Origin: Phaeobacter inhibens DSM 16374 | Lineage (GTDB): Bacteria > Pseudomonadota > Alphaproteobacteria > Rhodobacterales > Rhodobacteraceae | DNA: 64,000 nt | Direction of reading: 5' to 3' | NCBI RefSeq assembly: GCF_000473105.1 | Contig: NZ_KI421498.1 | Location: 1,798,001-1,862,000 of the forward strand | Shown: positions 1 to 8,997 of the stretch, one piece after another | Layout: the number at the start of each line of letters is the position of its first letter | How positions within the stretch are numbered: the stretch's first letter is position 1 | Program-made: the position numbers and the translations under genes | The notes under the pieces: generated by a model | Databases searched by the model: none | Seen by the model: the letters and a program-made list of their open reading frames with translations, nothing else | What the model was told of the DNA's origin: nothing

Positions 1-369
1 GCCAGCGCACAGCTTCCGGATCTGCGACGGGACGTTCAACTGATGACCATCAGCTTCGACCCCGAGCGCGACACTGTCGAAGCCATCGCAGCCTTTGCGC
101 ATCCGGTGAGCAGCGATCCCGCCAGCACACAGAAACTGGATTGGCAAGTGCTGACCACACCGGATACCGCGGCGTTACAGCCCCTACTGGACGGGTTTGG
201 CCAGGTCGTGGACCGTGGCAGCGCAGACGACCAGATCAACCATCTGCTGCGCATGTATCTGGTCGACCGACACGGCATGATCCGCAATGTTTACGGGCTG
301 GGCCTGATTGACCCGCGTCTGTTGATGACGGATGTGGAAACACTGCTACTGGAAGAGGTCGGAAAGTGA
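1..369 (+). CDS. SCO1/SenC-like copper chaperone, C-terminal part (5' end outside window)
   Basis: The reading frame is open from base 1 to the TGA at 367-369, so the gene starts upstream of the window. The visible part begins with a segment ending in TISFDPERDT, typical of the thioredoxin-fold SCO1/SenC family, where an aspartate-proline pair follows a beta strand. Family members deliver copper to cytochrome oxidase or other copper sites on the periplasmic side of the membrane. The CxxxC copper motif would lie in the missing N-terminal half, so metal binding cannot be checked here. The next gene overlaps it by four bases (GTGA), which suggests translational coupling with the cytochrome c peroxidase. 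An internal ATG at 43 is not a likely start because the similarity continues upstream. Confidence 0.6.
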   Translation, partial: ASAQLPDLRRDVQLMTISFDPERDTVEAIAAFAHPVSSDPASTQKLDWQVLTTPDTAALQPLLDGFGQVVDRGSADDQINHLLRMYLVDRHGMIRNVYGLGLIDPRLLMTDVETLLLEEVGK

Positions 370-1619
370 TCCGCCTCCCCGCCCTTCTGCGGCATTTCAT
401 GTCGTTCAATGCAGCCGCTGTGCTAGCGCTGGTTTTCGACGCGTCGATAGTTCTTGCCGACGGCGATACTCTGGCCGGGCCAAGCGATCTTCCGGTGCAA
501 ATCTCCGCTGACAGCTGTCCGCAGCCACCAGATGAAGACTGGGCGGAGAGAGCTGCCAAACGCAGTTTGACACCTCAGCTGGGGTTGCCGCCTCTGGTCT
601 ATCCGGCGGACAATCCTCCGACAGCGGCGCGGATTGCGCTGGGGCGGCAAATCTTCTTTGACCGCGCGCTGTCGATCAACAACACCATGTCCTGCGCCAT
701 GTGCCATGTGCCGGAACAGGGGTTTGCCAACTGGGAGCTCGCGACCTCGGTCGGCGTGGAGGGGCGCAGCGTGAAACGTAACGCTCCGAGCCTGATCAAT
801 GTCGGCCTACTAGATCCGCTGTTTCACGATGGCCGCGATCCAATGCTGGAAACTCAGTTTATCGGGCCGCTCACCGCCCGAAACGAGATGGCCAACCCAT
901 CCGCAGGGCGTGTCGTTTCCCACCTCCAAACCGACAGTGCTTATGACAGCTTGTTTAAGGAGGCTTTTGGTTCGCCCGCTTCACTAGACCGGATTGGCAT
1001 GGCGCTGGCCGCCTACCAACGGGCGTTGACCGTCGGCAACAGCCCGTTTGACCAGTGGTTCTATGGCGGTGATCCAGCTGCCGTGTCACCCGCCGCAATA
1101 CGCGGGTTCGAACTGTTTCGCAATAAAGCAGGATGTGTGTCCTGCCACAGCGTTGGCCCGGATGATGCGCTCTTCACCGATCAGCAATTCCACGACACAG
1201 GATATGGTCAGATGCGGGAGCTGGAGCGCCAAAATCCACCGAAAACCCTGCCTGTTCAGGTCGCACCCGGCGTGATCCATCATGTGGATTATGAACTGGT
1301 CCGCGCAGTCAGCAGCCCCCGGGATGCTGATCTTGGGCGCTATGAGGTGACCGAGGACCCGCAGGACCGATGGCAGTTCCGGACACCGACGCTGCGCAAC
1401 CTTGTGGTCTCGCCACCCTATATGCATGACGGCGGGCTCAGTACGCTGGCTGATGTGATTGGCTACTATGACAGCGGCGGTGCGGGGCTGTCCGGTCAAG
1501 ACACGCGTGTGCAACCGCTCGGCCTGAGCGACCAGGAAAAGACTGAGCTTCTAGCCTTTCTCACCACTCTGACGTCTTCGGGACTGGATTGTCTGGTCGC
1601 AGATGCCCGCCAGCCATGA
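366..1619 (+). CDS. Di-haem cytochrome c peroxidase / MauG-family protein
   Basis: This 417-residue protein has two CxxCH haem c attachment motifs: CAMCH near residue 114 and CVSCH near residue 259. That spacing is typical of bacterial di-haem cytochrome c peroxidases and MauG/MbnH relatives. The GTG start overlaps the TGA of the upstream SCO-like gene. The first 30 or so residues form a hydrophobic segment ending in VLADG, which looks like a Sec signal peptide, so the protein is probably periplasmic. The second half has the family segment around PYMHDGG. Family members reduce hydrogen peroxide with electrons from cytochrome c, or carry out MauG-like oxidations of a partner. The SCO-like neighbour suggests a link to copper or respiratory metal handling. 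The exact substrate cannot be read from the sequence. Confidence 0.85.
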   Translation: MIRLPALLRHFMSFNAAAVLALVFDASIVLADGDTLAGPSDLPVQISADSCPQPPDEDWAERAAKRSLTPQLGLPPLVYPADNPPTAARIALGRQIFFDRALSINNTMSCAMCHVPEQGFANWELATSVGVEGRSVKRNAPSLINVGLLDPLFHDGRDPMLETQFIGPLTARNEMANPSAGRVVSHLQTDSAYDSLFKEAFGSPASLDRIGMALAAYQRALTVGNSPFDQWFYGGDPAAVSPAAIRGFELFRNKAGCVSCHSVGPDDALFTDQQFHDTGYGQMRELERQNPPKTLPVQVAPGVIHHVDYELVRAVSSPRDADLGRYEVTEDPQDRWQFRTPTLRNLVVSPPYMHDGGLSTLADVIGYYDSGGAGLSGQDTRVQPLGLSDQEKTELLAFLTTLTSSGLDCLVADARQP

Positions 1620-1623
1620 GCCA

Positions 1624-2094
1624 TTAATCCAGATGGTAACCGCGAAATTCTTTCACCGTGGACACCCCCAGCAGGGTCTTCATCTGCGCCACAGAGGGGA
1701 TCTCCGACAATCGGTTGCGATAGAGTTTCTCATAAGCATCCGTATTGCGCGCAGCGACGCGCATCAGATAGTCGAATTCCCCCGAAATCAAATGGCACTC
1801 CAGCACCTCGGGCATATGTGAAATGGCATCTTCAAACGCCTGAATATTCTCCCGCTGCTGGCTGACCAGCTTGATCTCGATAAAGATTTGCAGCTCAAGA
1901 CCAACCTTCTTGCGATCCAGCCGCGCCGCATAGCCTTCAATCATGCCATTGGCTTCCATCATCTTGACACGACGGTGGCATGCGGACAAAGACAGCCCAA
2001 CTTTTTCCGACAGGCGGGCCATGGAGATCTGACCGTCTTGTTGCAAGGCGGAAAGAATGCGCGAATCCAGCTGGTCCATCGGAATTTTTCCCAA
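1624..2094 (-). CDS. Lrp/AsnC-family transcriptional regulator
   Basis: This 156-residue protein has the usual Lrp/AsnC layout. An N-terminal winged helix-turn-helix covers about residues 5-60 (it starts MDQLDSRILSALQQDG, then LSEKVGLSLSACHRRVK), and a C-terminal RAM ligand-binding domain covers about 70-150 (GEFDYLMRV is the family's GxxDyll segment). Such proteins assemble as dimers to octamers, bind amino acids and control amino-acid metabolism genes. It is divergent from the uspA and AGCS symporter pair, with about 130 bp between, so it could control the symporter. That is inferred from position. The gene is convergent with the peroxidase gene, whose stop lies only a few bases away. The first ATG (MGKIPM) is used; the ATG at residue 6 is an alternative start. 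Confidence 0.9.
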   Translation of the reverse strand: MGKIPMDQLDSRILSALQQDGQISMARLSEKVGLSLSACHRRVKMMEANGMIEGYAARLDRKKVGLELQIFIEIKLVSQQRENIQAFEDAISHMPEVLECHLISGEFDYLMRVAARNTDAYEKLYRNRLSEIPSVAQMKTLLGVSTVKEFRGYHLD

Positions 2095-2226
2095 TAGTTA
2101 ATCGTTATCCGCACATTTTTCCGAAATTTTCCCAATGCGCAAGGAAATCGAGAACCTTTCCTATCAACAACGTCATAAAATTGAGACACTTCGTCACAGG
2201 GATGACGTAAACCAAGGGAGGGGCAG

Positions 2227-2661
2227 ATGGCCTCAAAAATCGTAGTTGGCTACGACGGCAGCACGAGCGCACGTACCGCGCTCAACTTTGCGCTGGACGT
2301 GGCAAAGGCACAGGGCGGCAGCATCGTTGTCGCGCATGTCCTGGAATGGTCACCGTATTCTTTTCTCTCCGCAGCGGAGCTGGCAGAGCGCCACAAGCGC
2401 CGTACGGAAGAGCTGGAGCGCGCCGAAACGGCGTTGATTCAGCCCCTTCTCAAGGATCTGGAAACCAGCGGCGTGGATGTCACTGCCACCGTGAAATACG
2501 GCAATATTGCCGAAGTGCTGGTGTCCATCGCCAAATCCGAAGGCGCCAATCACGTCGTTATCGGACGCACCGGCCACTCCGCACTATCGTCGCGGCTGTT
2601 TGGTTCGGTTGCAGGCAGCCTGGCGCAGGCTGCGCCGGTTCCGGTCACCATTGTCCCATAA
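2227..2661 (+). CDS. Universal stress protein, UspA family
   Basis: This 144-residue single Usp domain opens with the IVVGYDGSTSA strand. It ends with the nucleotide-binding pattern GRTGHSALSSRLFGS (G-2x-G-9x-G-S) and a final strand VPVTIVP, so it belongs to the ATP-binding type of Usp. A purine-rich ribosome-binding site (GGGAGGGGC) precedes the ATG. It stands 19 bp before the symporter gene on the same strand, and the two are probably co-transcribed. Family members are small cytoplasmic proteins induced under stress. The specific role here is not known, but a Usp next to a transporter often tunes that transporter or is simply co-expressed with it. Confidence 0.9.
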   Translation: MASKIVVGYDGSTSARTALNFALDVAKAQGGSIVVAHVLEWSPYSFLSAAELAERHKRRTEELERAETALIQPLLKDLETSGVDVTATVKYGNIAEVLVSIAKSEGANHVVIGRTGHSALSSRLFGSVAGSLAQAAPVPVTIVP

Positions 2662-2680
2662 CTGATCGACAGGGGTCATC

Positions 2681-4225
2681 ATGAACACTCTATCAAAAGC
2701 GGCTGCTCTGGCCGTCCCCGGCGCCCTCGGGCTGTCGGGCCCGCTGATGGCACAGACCATCGACGAAAAGGTGAATGAGCTGTTTGCCAGCTCCACCGGC
2801 TGGTTTGTCAATTTCATCTTTAGCCCGTTCCCGGGCACCAGCTTTCCCTGGATCGTTGCGTGGCTGGTGATTGCGGCAACCATTTTCACCATCTACTTCG
2901 GACTGATCCAGTTCCGCGCCTTCCCGCATTCGATCTCCTTGGTCAAAGGCGACTATTCCGATCCGAATGACGCGGGTGAGGTGAGCCATTTCCAAGCGCT
3001 GGCCACCGCCCTCTCCGGCACCGTCGGCCTCGGCAATATCGCGGGCGTCGCGGTCGCCGTTGGCATCGGTGGTCCCGGTGCGACGTTCTGGATGATCCTC
3101 GCAGGCCTGATGGGCATGGCGTCGAAATTCACCGAATGTACGCTGGGCGTGAAGTACCGAAATGAATACCCTGATGGCACCGTCTCCGGTGGCCCGATGT
3201 ATTACATGACCAAGGGTTTTGCCGCACGGGGCCTGCCGGGTGGCAAGTTCATGGCGGTTCTCTTCTCGATTTTCTGTATCCTCGGCGCCTTTGGTGGCGG
3301 CAACATGTTCCAGGCCAATCAGGCACATGCGCAGCTGACAAATGTTCTCGGCGATTATCCCGGTTGGATCACCGGCGTCATCTTTGCCGGTGTGGTTTTT
3401 GCCGTGATCATCGGCGGCCTGAAATCGATTGCCAGCGTCACCGAAAAAGTGGTGCCGTTCATGGGTGTCCTCTACGTGCTGACAGCGTTGGTGATCATTC
3501 TGCTGAACTTTGACAAAATCGGCTGGGCCTTTGGCCAGATCTTCGACGGTGCCTTTACCGGTCTCGGCGTTGCAGGCGGCATGGTCGGGGCCCTGATTCA
3601 GGGCTTCAAGCGCGCGGCCTTCTCCAACGAAGCCGGCGTTGGCTCGGCAGCGATTGCCCACTCCGCGGTGCGGACAAAAGAGCCGATCACCGAAGGTTTC
3701 GTCTCACTGCTGGAACCCTTCATCGATACCGTGGTTATCTGTACGATGACAGCGCTGGTGATCATCATCACAGGTCAGCTGGTCAGCGATCCTGAAACCG
3801 GTCTCTATGTGCTGAACGAAGCGGGCAGCGCCATCCAGACCGTCGATGGAAACTCCGGCGTGGCGCTGACATCTGCGGCGTTCTCTTCCTCATTTGGCTG
3901 GTTCAAATACATCCTGGCCATTGCGGTGATCCTGTTTGCTTTCTCCACCATGATCAGCTGGTCCTACTATGGCCTCAAGGCCTGGACCTTTCTGTTTGGT
4001 GAAGGCAAGACCACTGAACTGGTGTTCAAAGTGATCTTCTGCCTGTTCGTCATCATCGGCGCCGCAGCCAGCCTGGGTCCGGTCATCGACTTCTCCGATG
4101 CGGCAATCTTTGCCATGGCGGTCGTCAATATCGTGGCGCTCTACTTCCTGATGCCAATCGTCAAAGGCGAGCTGAACAGCTATCTGGCCCGCCTCAAGAG
4201 CGGCGAAATCAAGAAATACCAGTAA
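2681..4225 (+). CDS. Alanine/glycine:cation symporter (AGCS family)
   Basis: This 514-residue polytopic inner-membrane protein has about ten or more hydrophobic segments and the AGCS signature region. The segment LATALSGTVGLGNIAGVAVA near residue 110 is typical of sodium:alanine symporters such as DagA/AlsT. AAFSNEAGVGSAAIAHSA around residue 310 is the second conserved loop. The protein should import alanine or glycine with sodium or protons. The extended N-terminus contains a short signal-like stretch (PGALGLSGPLMAQ) before the first conserved helix, as in many alphaproteobacterial members. It follows the uspA-like gene by 19 bp and faces the RTX gene. The divergent Lrp-type regulator two genes upstream is a plausible amino-acid-responsive controller. 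Confidence 0.92.
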   Translation: MNTLSKAAALAVPGALGLSGPLMAQTIDEKVNELFASSTGWFVNFIFSPFPGTSFPWIVAWLVIAATIFTIYFGLIQFRAFPHSISLVKGDYSDPNDAGEVSHFQALATALSGTVGLGNIAGVAVAVGIGGPGATFWMILAGLMGMASKFTECTLGVKYRNEYPDGTVSGGPMYYMTKGFAARGLPGGKFMAVLFSIFCILGAFGGGNMFQANQAHAQLTNVLGDYPGWITGVIFAGVVFAVIIGGLKSIASVTEKVVPFMGVLYVLTALVIILLNFDKIGWAFGQIFDGAFTGLGVAGGMVGALIQGFKRAAFSNEAGVGSAAIAHSAVRTKEPITEGFVSLLEPFIDTVVICTMTALVIIITGQLVSDPETGLYVLNEAGSAIQTVDGNSGVALTSAAFSSSFGWFKYILAIAVILFAFSTMISWSYYGLKAWTFLFGEGKTTELVFKVIFCLFVIIGAAASLGPVIDFSDAAIFAMAVVNIVALYFLMPIVKGELNSYLARLKSGEIKKYQ

Positions 4226-4278
4226 AGAATTCGACTCGGCTGCCAATCGTGGCCGGGTCGTCCTCCCCTGTTGGGGTA

Positions 4279-6636
4279 TTACCTGATAGTGCCCCGACCT
4301 GAGGACAACAGCACACGCGCCTCATAGCTACGCAGCGATCGCCGCGCCGTAGGGAAGGCGCGCCCCATGCTCTCCAGCTCCGGGAAGAGATGGCACAATT
4401 CGGACCTCTGGGCCGCATCCATACCCGACAGCGTCAGATCGCCCGGCTGGAAACTCTCGCTCCAGGCCCCATCCACACAGACGATTTCATGCTGATCAAA
4501 CAGCAGATGAATGTATGTTACGTCCATCGTCCGCGCACGACGGATATCGCGATCATTGAGCAGATGCACGGCCGCCACCAGCACCTCGTTGGACCCGAAG
4601 AGCAACTCGGCGCAGCTTCCGGTCAGCAACATCCGGTGCTGCGGTGAGACCATCAGATCCCGGTTCGGCACAAGTTCACCGCCATCGGACCCCAACGCGC
4701 CTGCTTCGATGAGGATGGGCTGGAACTGCGGTCGCCGTGTCAGGTCGGTATTGGTCACAGTCCGGCGCGCTGTCCAGCGCAGGGTCTGTGGTCCGCCATC
4801 GCGCGTCACCACCCGGTCGCCTACCTCAAGCGCTTCCACTGGCACCGCACCACCAGGGGTCAAAACAAGGCTGCCCGGCGTAAAACAGGGAATGACCTCT
4901 TCGATATTGGAGAAGGTCAGCCTGCTGACAAAGTCCCCCTGATCATTTCGGACCTCAACCCGACCATCTTCCCGGTCGGCACTGGTGTAGACCACACGCG
5001 TATCGCCCAGCGCACGTAACTCGCTGATATCAAGGCGGTCATAGTCATCCCCGCCTTCGCCGCCGTCAACGACGTCCCCGGCCCCACCAATAAACAAATC
5101 GCGATCGTCGTCACCGTAGAGGCTGTCAGCGCCGGTTCCACCGATGAGCGTATCCGCCCCGCCACCACCTTCGATGACATCATCTTCACTGCCGCCGTCC
5201 AGCGAGTCCCCGCCCGTGCCGCCGCTCAGCCGGTCATAGCCCTCGCCCCCCAGCAGCGTGTCATTTCCGACGCCGCTGTTCATCACATCGTTGCCACGAC
5301 CACCTTCCCCGTAGAAGGATGATCCAGCGGAACCTCCGTCCAGAAAGTCATTGCCATCGTCGAGGAAAATGCGATCAGAATCTTCATAGACACCGATGAA
5401 GGCCAGATCGTCGCCGTCGCCGCCGTGAATCTCATCATTGCCCTGGCTGCCCGCCAGAATATCATTGCCGGCGCCGCCCCAAACGGTATCCGTTCCCATA
5501 CTGCCGATCAGCGTGTCGTTGCCGCCTTCGCCATAGATCAGGTCATCCTGATCACGGCCAAAGACATGGTCGTCCCCCTCACCGGCATAAATCAGATCAT
5601 TGCCATAAAGCCCTTCGAGCCGATCATTGCCGTCGCCTCCGTAGAGCGTGTCGTCGCCGTAGCCTGCGGTAATGGTATCGTCGCCATCGCCACCCAAGAG
5701 AAGGTCGTTATCGTCGCCACTGCTCAGTGAGTCATTGCCTGCGCCACCTTCCAGCGTGTCGCGTCCTGCGCCGCCCTCAAGCGTGTCGCCGTCAATTCCG
5801 CCTTGCAGCAGGTCATTGCCAGCCCCGCCTTGCAGCAGGTCACGTCCGCCACCGCCGAAGAGCGTGTCGTTGCCTGCGCCACCGTCAACAGAATCATTGC
5901 CTGTACCAGCATCAACGAAGTCGTCCCCCTCACCGGCAAGGACCGTATCATTGCCGCCGCCGACCACAATCACATCATCCTGAGAGCCGTCAGCCGCATC
6001 CCCATTATCGACACGATCCCCTTCGGGGTCGCCCAGATAATCGATATCGATCCGTTCGCCTGCATCCGTGCCTTCCACGACATAGTCTAGTGCGGGTGGA
6101 ATTGAGAAGGTGAAGTCCGAAAGCCCGGCACCGCCAGAGATCGGCGCATCGCTGCCATTGTCAAAAATCACATCCAACTGCGAGATCGGCCCGTCAATCG
6201 CGACGCCGATATTGGCAGCTGTGCTGCCCTCCCCTTCGATGGAGACTGTCCCGTCCGCATTGATCGTCACCTGATGGTGGGTCACCCCGGTCAGTCCCGC
6301 AATGACCTGTGCCGCGGGAATCAGAACGCCGCTGGCATCCAGAACCCGCAGGGTGAATTTGTCGTCATGAGAACTGCCGTTGGAATTCACATGCTGCAGG
6401 TCAAACCGCAGATCGCTCACCGGATTGGAGAAACCATAGCTTGCGGTAATCGGCTCGCTGACACCAAAGGCACCGAAATCGGACACTTGGTAGCCGCTCT
6501 GGGAGCTGTCCCAGCTGCCCGGTGTGAAGGCCCCGGTCACGATGGTGGAGTTACCGCCTTCGCTCAGCGTTGTTGAACCGTTCTGCGCAGCACCGTTGGC
6601 GCCGGTCAACCAGATCACATTGTCAAGAGTGGCCAT
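4279..6636 (-). CDS. RTX-repeat calcium-binding protein with C-terminal Hint domain
   Basis: This 785-residue secreted-type protein has three parts. An N-terminal region of about 190 residues is rich in beta strands and has no cysteines. Residues of about 200-530 hold tandem nonapeptide repeats of the GGxGxDxLxG type (for example GGAGNDTLFGG), which bind calcium in a beta-roll. A C-terminal Hint (Hedgehog/intein-type) domain of about 150 residues begins CFTPGSLVLTPGG and contains SPQHRMLL. RTX repeats usually mark type I secretion substrates that fold outside the cell. The Hint domain can self-cleave at its first cysteine. Proteins of this build are common and often multi-copy in Rhodobacteraceae, with roles proposed in surface layers or adhesion. 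No secretion ABC genes lie nearby. It is convergent with the symporter gene. Confidence 0.85.
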   Translation of the reverse strand: MATLDNVIWLTGANGAAQNGSTTLSEGGNSTIVTGAFTPGSWDSSQSGYQVSDFGAFGVSEPITASYGFSNPVSDLRFDLQHVNSNGSSHDDKFTLRVLDASGVLIPAAQVIAGLTGVTHHQVTINADGTVSIEGEGSTAANIGVAIDGPISQLDVIFDNGSDAPISGGAGLSDFTFSIPPALDYVVEGTDAGERIDIDYLGDPEGDRVDNGDAADGSQDDVIVVGGGNDTVLAGEGDDFVDAGTGNDSVDGGAGNDTLFGGGGRDLLQGGAGNDLLQGGIDGDTLEGGAGRDTLEGGAGNDSLSSGDDNDLLLGGDGDDTITAGYGDDTLYGGDGNDRLEGLYGNDLIYAGEGDDHVFGRDQDDLIYGEGGNDTLIGSMGTDTVWGGAGNDILAGSQGNDEIHGGDGDDLAFIGVYEDSDRIFLDDGNDFLDGGSAGSSFYGEGGRGNDVMNSGVGNDTLLGGEGYDRLSGGTGGDSLDGGSEDDVIEGGGGADTLIGGTGADSLYGDDDRDLFIGGAGDVVDGGEGGDDYDRLDISELRALGDTRVVYTSADREDGRVEVRNDQGDFVSRLTFSNIEEVIPCFTPGSLVLTPGGAVPVEALEVGDRVVTRDGGPQTLRWTARRTVTNTDLTRRPQFQPILIEAGALGSDGGELVPNRDLMVSPQHRMLLTGSCAELLFGSNEVLVAAVHLLNDRDIRRARTMDVTYIHLLFDQHEIVCVDGAWSESFQPGDLTLSGMDAAQRSELCHLFPELESMGRAFPTARRSLRSYEARVLLSSGRGTIR

Positions 6637-7045
6637 GTCTCACATCTACCTTGTACCTAACACTCACCCCCGCAGTGACAAAGCCTGCGGATACCTCACC
6701 GCCGCCCCTTCCAATGGAGCCGTCTGACATGTTGTCCCGTCCCACGACGCAATCGGCCGCCTGGCGCATAGGTCACAACACATCCCTTACGGAACGATTA
6801 ACCCGCAAAGACGCCCGACGCAGGACCACTCTGGGGTCGACGCAAGTCCATTTTGCGTTGAGAATGTGGCGAAGGACGCAACCAGCAGCAGCCTCAAGGG
6901 TGGCTCGACGGACCTAGCCTCGAATTTGCACCGCAAAATCAATAGCCCTAGCAGCAAAAAACGGACTAAACTGCCACCAGGCAGCGCGCGGGTGTCCGCG
7001 TTTGCTGCTCAATAACAAAGTGGTTCGTTAACAGGGACAAGTAGC
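6637..7045. other. Intergenic region between the RTX gene and mscL
   Basis: These 409 bases contain no open frame that looks coding and no tRNA-like fold that I can see. They must hold the minus-strand promoter of the RTX/Hint gene and the plus-strand promoter of mscL. No clear sigma-70 pair stands out. The stretch just before mscL is locally AT-richer. Confidence 0.5.
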
Positions 7046-7480
7046 ATGCTTCAGGAATTCAAAGACTTCATTGCCAAGGGCAATGTGATGGACATGGCCG
7101 TCGGCATCATCATCGGCGCAGCCTTTACGGCAATCGTCAAAAGCATGGTCAGCGACCTGATCAATCCGATCATCGGTGTCTTTACCGGCGGCGTCGATTT
7201 CACCAATTCTTATCTCGTACTGGCGGGCACTGTCCCTGAAGGCGCCAGCCTTGAGGCGGCACGAGAAGCCGGAGCCGCCGTTTTTGCCCACGGTGCCTTT
7301 TTGATGGCCGTCATCAATTTCCTGATCATTGCTTTCGTGGTGTTCATGCTCGTGCGTTATGTCAACCGGCTCAAAGACGCCGCCTTCAAGCAGGACGACG
7401 TTGCTCCAGCCGAGGAAGCCCCCGCTGGCCCAACCGAACTGGATGTGCTGTTGGAAATCCGCGACTCCCTGAAACGTTGA
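7046..7480 (+). CDS. mscL: Large-conductance mechanosensitive channel MscL
   Basis: This 144-residue protein carries the MscL hallmark at its N-terminus: [20 protein letters not shown] leads into the first pore helix, followed by INPIIG. The second helix lies around residues 88-110 ([20 protein letters not shown]). A charged cytoplasmic C-terminal helix ends in [10 protein letters not shown], the usual MscL tail. The length is normal. MscL forms a homopentameric pore in the inner membrane that opens on strong hypo-osmotic tension. It lies about 130 bp upstream of an MscS-type channel on the same strand, so this locus is a small osmotic-safety module. Confidence 0.95.
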   Translation: MLQEFKDFIAKGNVMDMAVGIIIGAAFTAIVKSMVSDLINPIIGVFTGGVDFTNSYLVLAGTVPEGASLEAAREAGAAVFAHGAFLMAVINFLIIAFVVFMLVRYVNRLKDAAFKQDDVAPAEEAPAGPTELDVLLEIRDSLKR

Positions 7481-7609
7481 TCTGCGGAAATCTGATCTGC
7501 GGATGACAGCCCAGCCGGGTCCGACTATGCCCGCAGCGAACGCACCGGCAACCGCCTGTTGCCGGTGATGGGTATTTCTATGAGATCGTGACAAGGACCA
7601 AACAACACT

Positions 7610-8416
7610 ATGGAACAATGGATTGAACAGCTGGGTGCCCTTTGGCCCCTGCTCGTCAGCGCTGCCAAAGCGCTGGTCGTACTGGTTGTCGGCTGGATTG
7701 CAGCCGGCCTGATCAGCGGTGCAGTACGTCGTCGCATCAACGCCACCCCGCATCTCGACCAAACGCTCGGCAACTTTGCCGCCAGTGCAGTGCGTTGGGT
7801 GCTGCTGGCCATCGTGCTGGTCGCCGTTCTGGGCATATTCGGGATCGAAGCCACCAGCCTGGTTGCAATGCTCGGCGCTGCAACGCTTGCCATTGGCCTG
7901 GCCCTGCAGGGCACACTGAGCGATCTGGCTGCCGGGGTGATGCTGGTCATGTTCCGCCCCTATAAGCTGGGCCAATACGTCGATATTGGGGGCACCTCGG
8001 GAACAGTGGTGGATCTCAACCTCTTCGTGACAGAGCTGGTGACACCTGACAATGTTCAGATCATTATCCCCAACGGCCAGGCCTGGGGCGCGATCATCAC
8101 CAACTACTCGGCGCATGATACGCGTCGCGTTGATATGGTCTTTGGCATCGACTACGGCGACAGCGCAGACGCGGCGAAGGAGATTATTCTCGATCTTGCG
8201 AACGCAGATGCGCGCGTCATGGCAGATCCTGCGCCTTGGGTGCGGGTTACCAATCTCGGCGACAGTTCGGTCGATCTGACAGCACGCCTGTGGTGCAAGG
8301 CGGCCGACTACTGGGAGCTGAAATTCGCAATGACGCAAGCGGTCAAGGAAGCCTTCGACGACAAGGGGATCTCCATCCCCTATCCGCACAGTGTGGAAAT
8401 CAAGAAAGAAGCCTGA
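7610..8416 (+). CDS. Small-conductance mechanosensitive channel, MscS family
   Basis: At 268 residues it is close to the size of classical MscS. There are three N-terminal membrane helices: about 15-40, 60-82 and the pore helix near 85-115. The pore helix includes GAATLAIGLALQGTLSDLAA, with the glycine/alanine packing pattern of MscS TM3. The beta domain has GTVVDLNLFVTEL and the conserved IPNGQ segment. The C-terminal domain ends at PYPHSVEI. The start codon follows an AAGGACC-type ribosome-binding site. The gene sits downstream of mscL and is closed by a strong hairpin terminator shared with the convergent acetyltransferase gene. Confidence 0.92.
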   Translation: MEQWIEQLGALWPLLVSAAKALVVLVVGWIAAGLISGAVRRRINATPHLDQTLGNFAASAVRWVLLAIVLVAVLGIFGIEATSLVAMLGAATLAIGLALQGTLSDLAAGVMLVMFRPYKLGQYVDIGGTSGTVVDLNLFVTELVTPDNVQIIIPNGQAWGAIITNYSAHDTRRVDMVFGIDYGDSADAAKEIILDLANADARVMADPAPWVRVTNLGDSSVDLTARLWCKAADYWELKFAMTQAVKEAFDDKGISIPYPHSVEIKKEA

Positions 8417-8425
8417 CCCGGCAAC

Positions 8426-8454
8426 AGCCGCCCCGCCAGATCTGCGGGGCGGCT
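8426..8454. terminator. Bidirectional terminator between the mscS-type gene and the GNAT gene
   Basis: An 11-bp perfect inverted repeat (AGCCGCCCCGC / GCGGGGCGGCT) encloses a 7-base loop. It lies directly between two convergent genes. The T-tract on the plus side is weak (CCTT), but the stem is very GC-rich. Confidence 0.75.
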
Positions 8455-8469
8455 CCTTACTCAAAAGGG

Positions 8470-8997
8470 TTAGCGCGTGATCGTCCGCGTCATGACCAGA
8501 GTAGGCTCCTCACGATAGAGCGCATCGTGGCTGGGCTGATACCCAAGTTTCTTGGCGACTTTCACCGAAGCTGCATTTTCGGGGTCCAGAAGACAGCAGG
8601 TGCGATCCCATTGCGTAGCCTCTGCGGCCCATTGATGCATCCGGTCAACCGCCTCTGTCGCCAGCCCTTTCCCGTGAGCTGCAGGCATCAGGGCCCAACC
8701 GGCCTCCGGTACCGCACCAATCGGCGGGTCAATGTCGCGGTGATAATCCGCAAACCCTGCCGCCCCGATGTAGCGCCCGTCCTCTCGCAGGGTCACCGCC
8801 CAGTAGCCAAAGCCAAGCGCCTGCCAGTGACCGATGTAGCGTAGCAACCGGGTCCAGGTCTCCTCGCGGCTGGCCGGGCGACCGATTGTGTGGCGCACCA
8901 CCACAGGGTCCATCCACAACGCAAACAGAGCCTCGAAATCATCCAGCTGGTGCGGACGCAGAAGCAGGCGGTCCGTGGTCAGAGTTGGTCCCGTCAC
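8470..8997 (-). CDS. GNAT-family N-acetyltransferase (RimJ/RimL-like)
   Basis: This 175-residue protein begins with the pattern LTTDRLLLRPHQLDD, typical of the RimJ/RimL-like GNAT subgroup. It continues through GWALMPAAHGKGLATEAV, the acetyl-CoA pyrophosphate-binding loop (normally Q/RxxGxG/A; here HGKGLA). It ends with the NAASVKVAKKLGY segment. It transfers an acetyl group from acetyl-CoA to an unidentified amine. The start is a GTG whose last bases overlap the TGA of the upstream ytoQ-like gene by four bases, so the two are translationally coupled. Confidence 0.85.
   Translation of the reverse strand: MTGPTLTTDRLLLRPHQLDDFEALFALWMDPVVVRHTIGRPASREETWTRLLRYIGHWQALGFGYWAVTLREDGRYIGAAGFADYHRDIDPPIGAVPEAGWALMPAAHGKGLATEAVDRMHQWAAEATQWDRTCCLLDPENAASVKVAKKLGYQPSHDALYREEPTLVMTRTITR

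Noticed and set aside
5000-6060. Dense repeated DNA that could be read as a tandem-repeat array
   Set aside because: It is fully explained by the nonapeptide calcium-binding repeats of the RTX protein.
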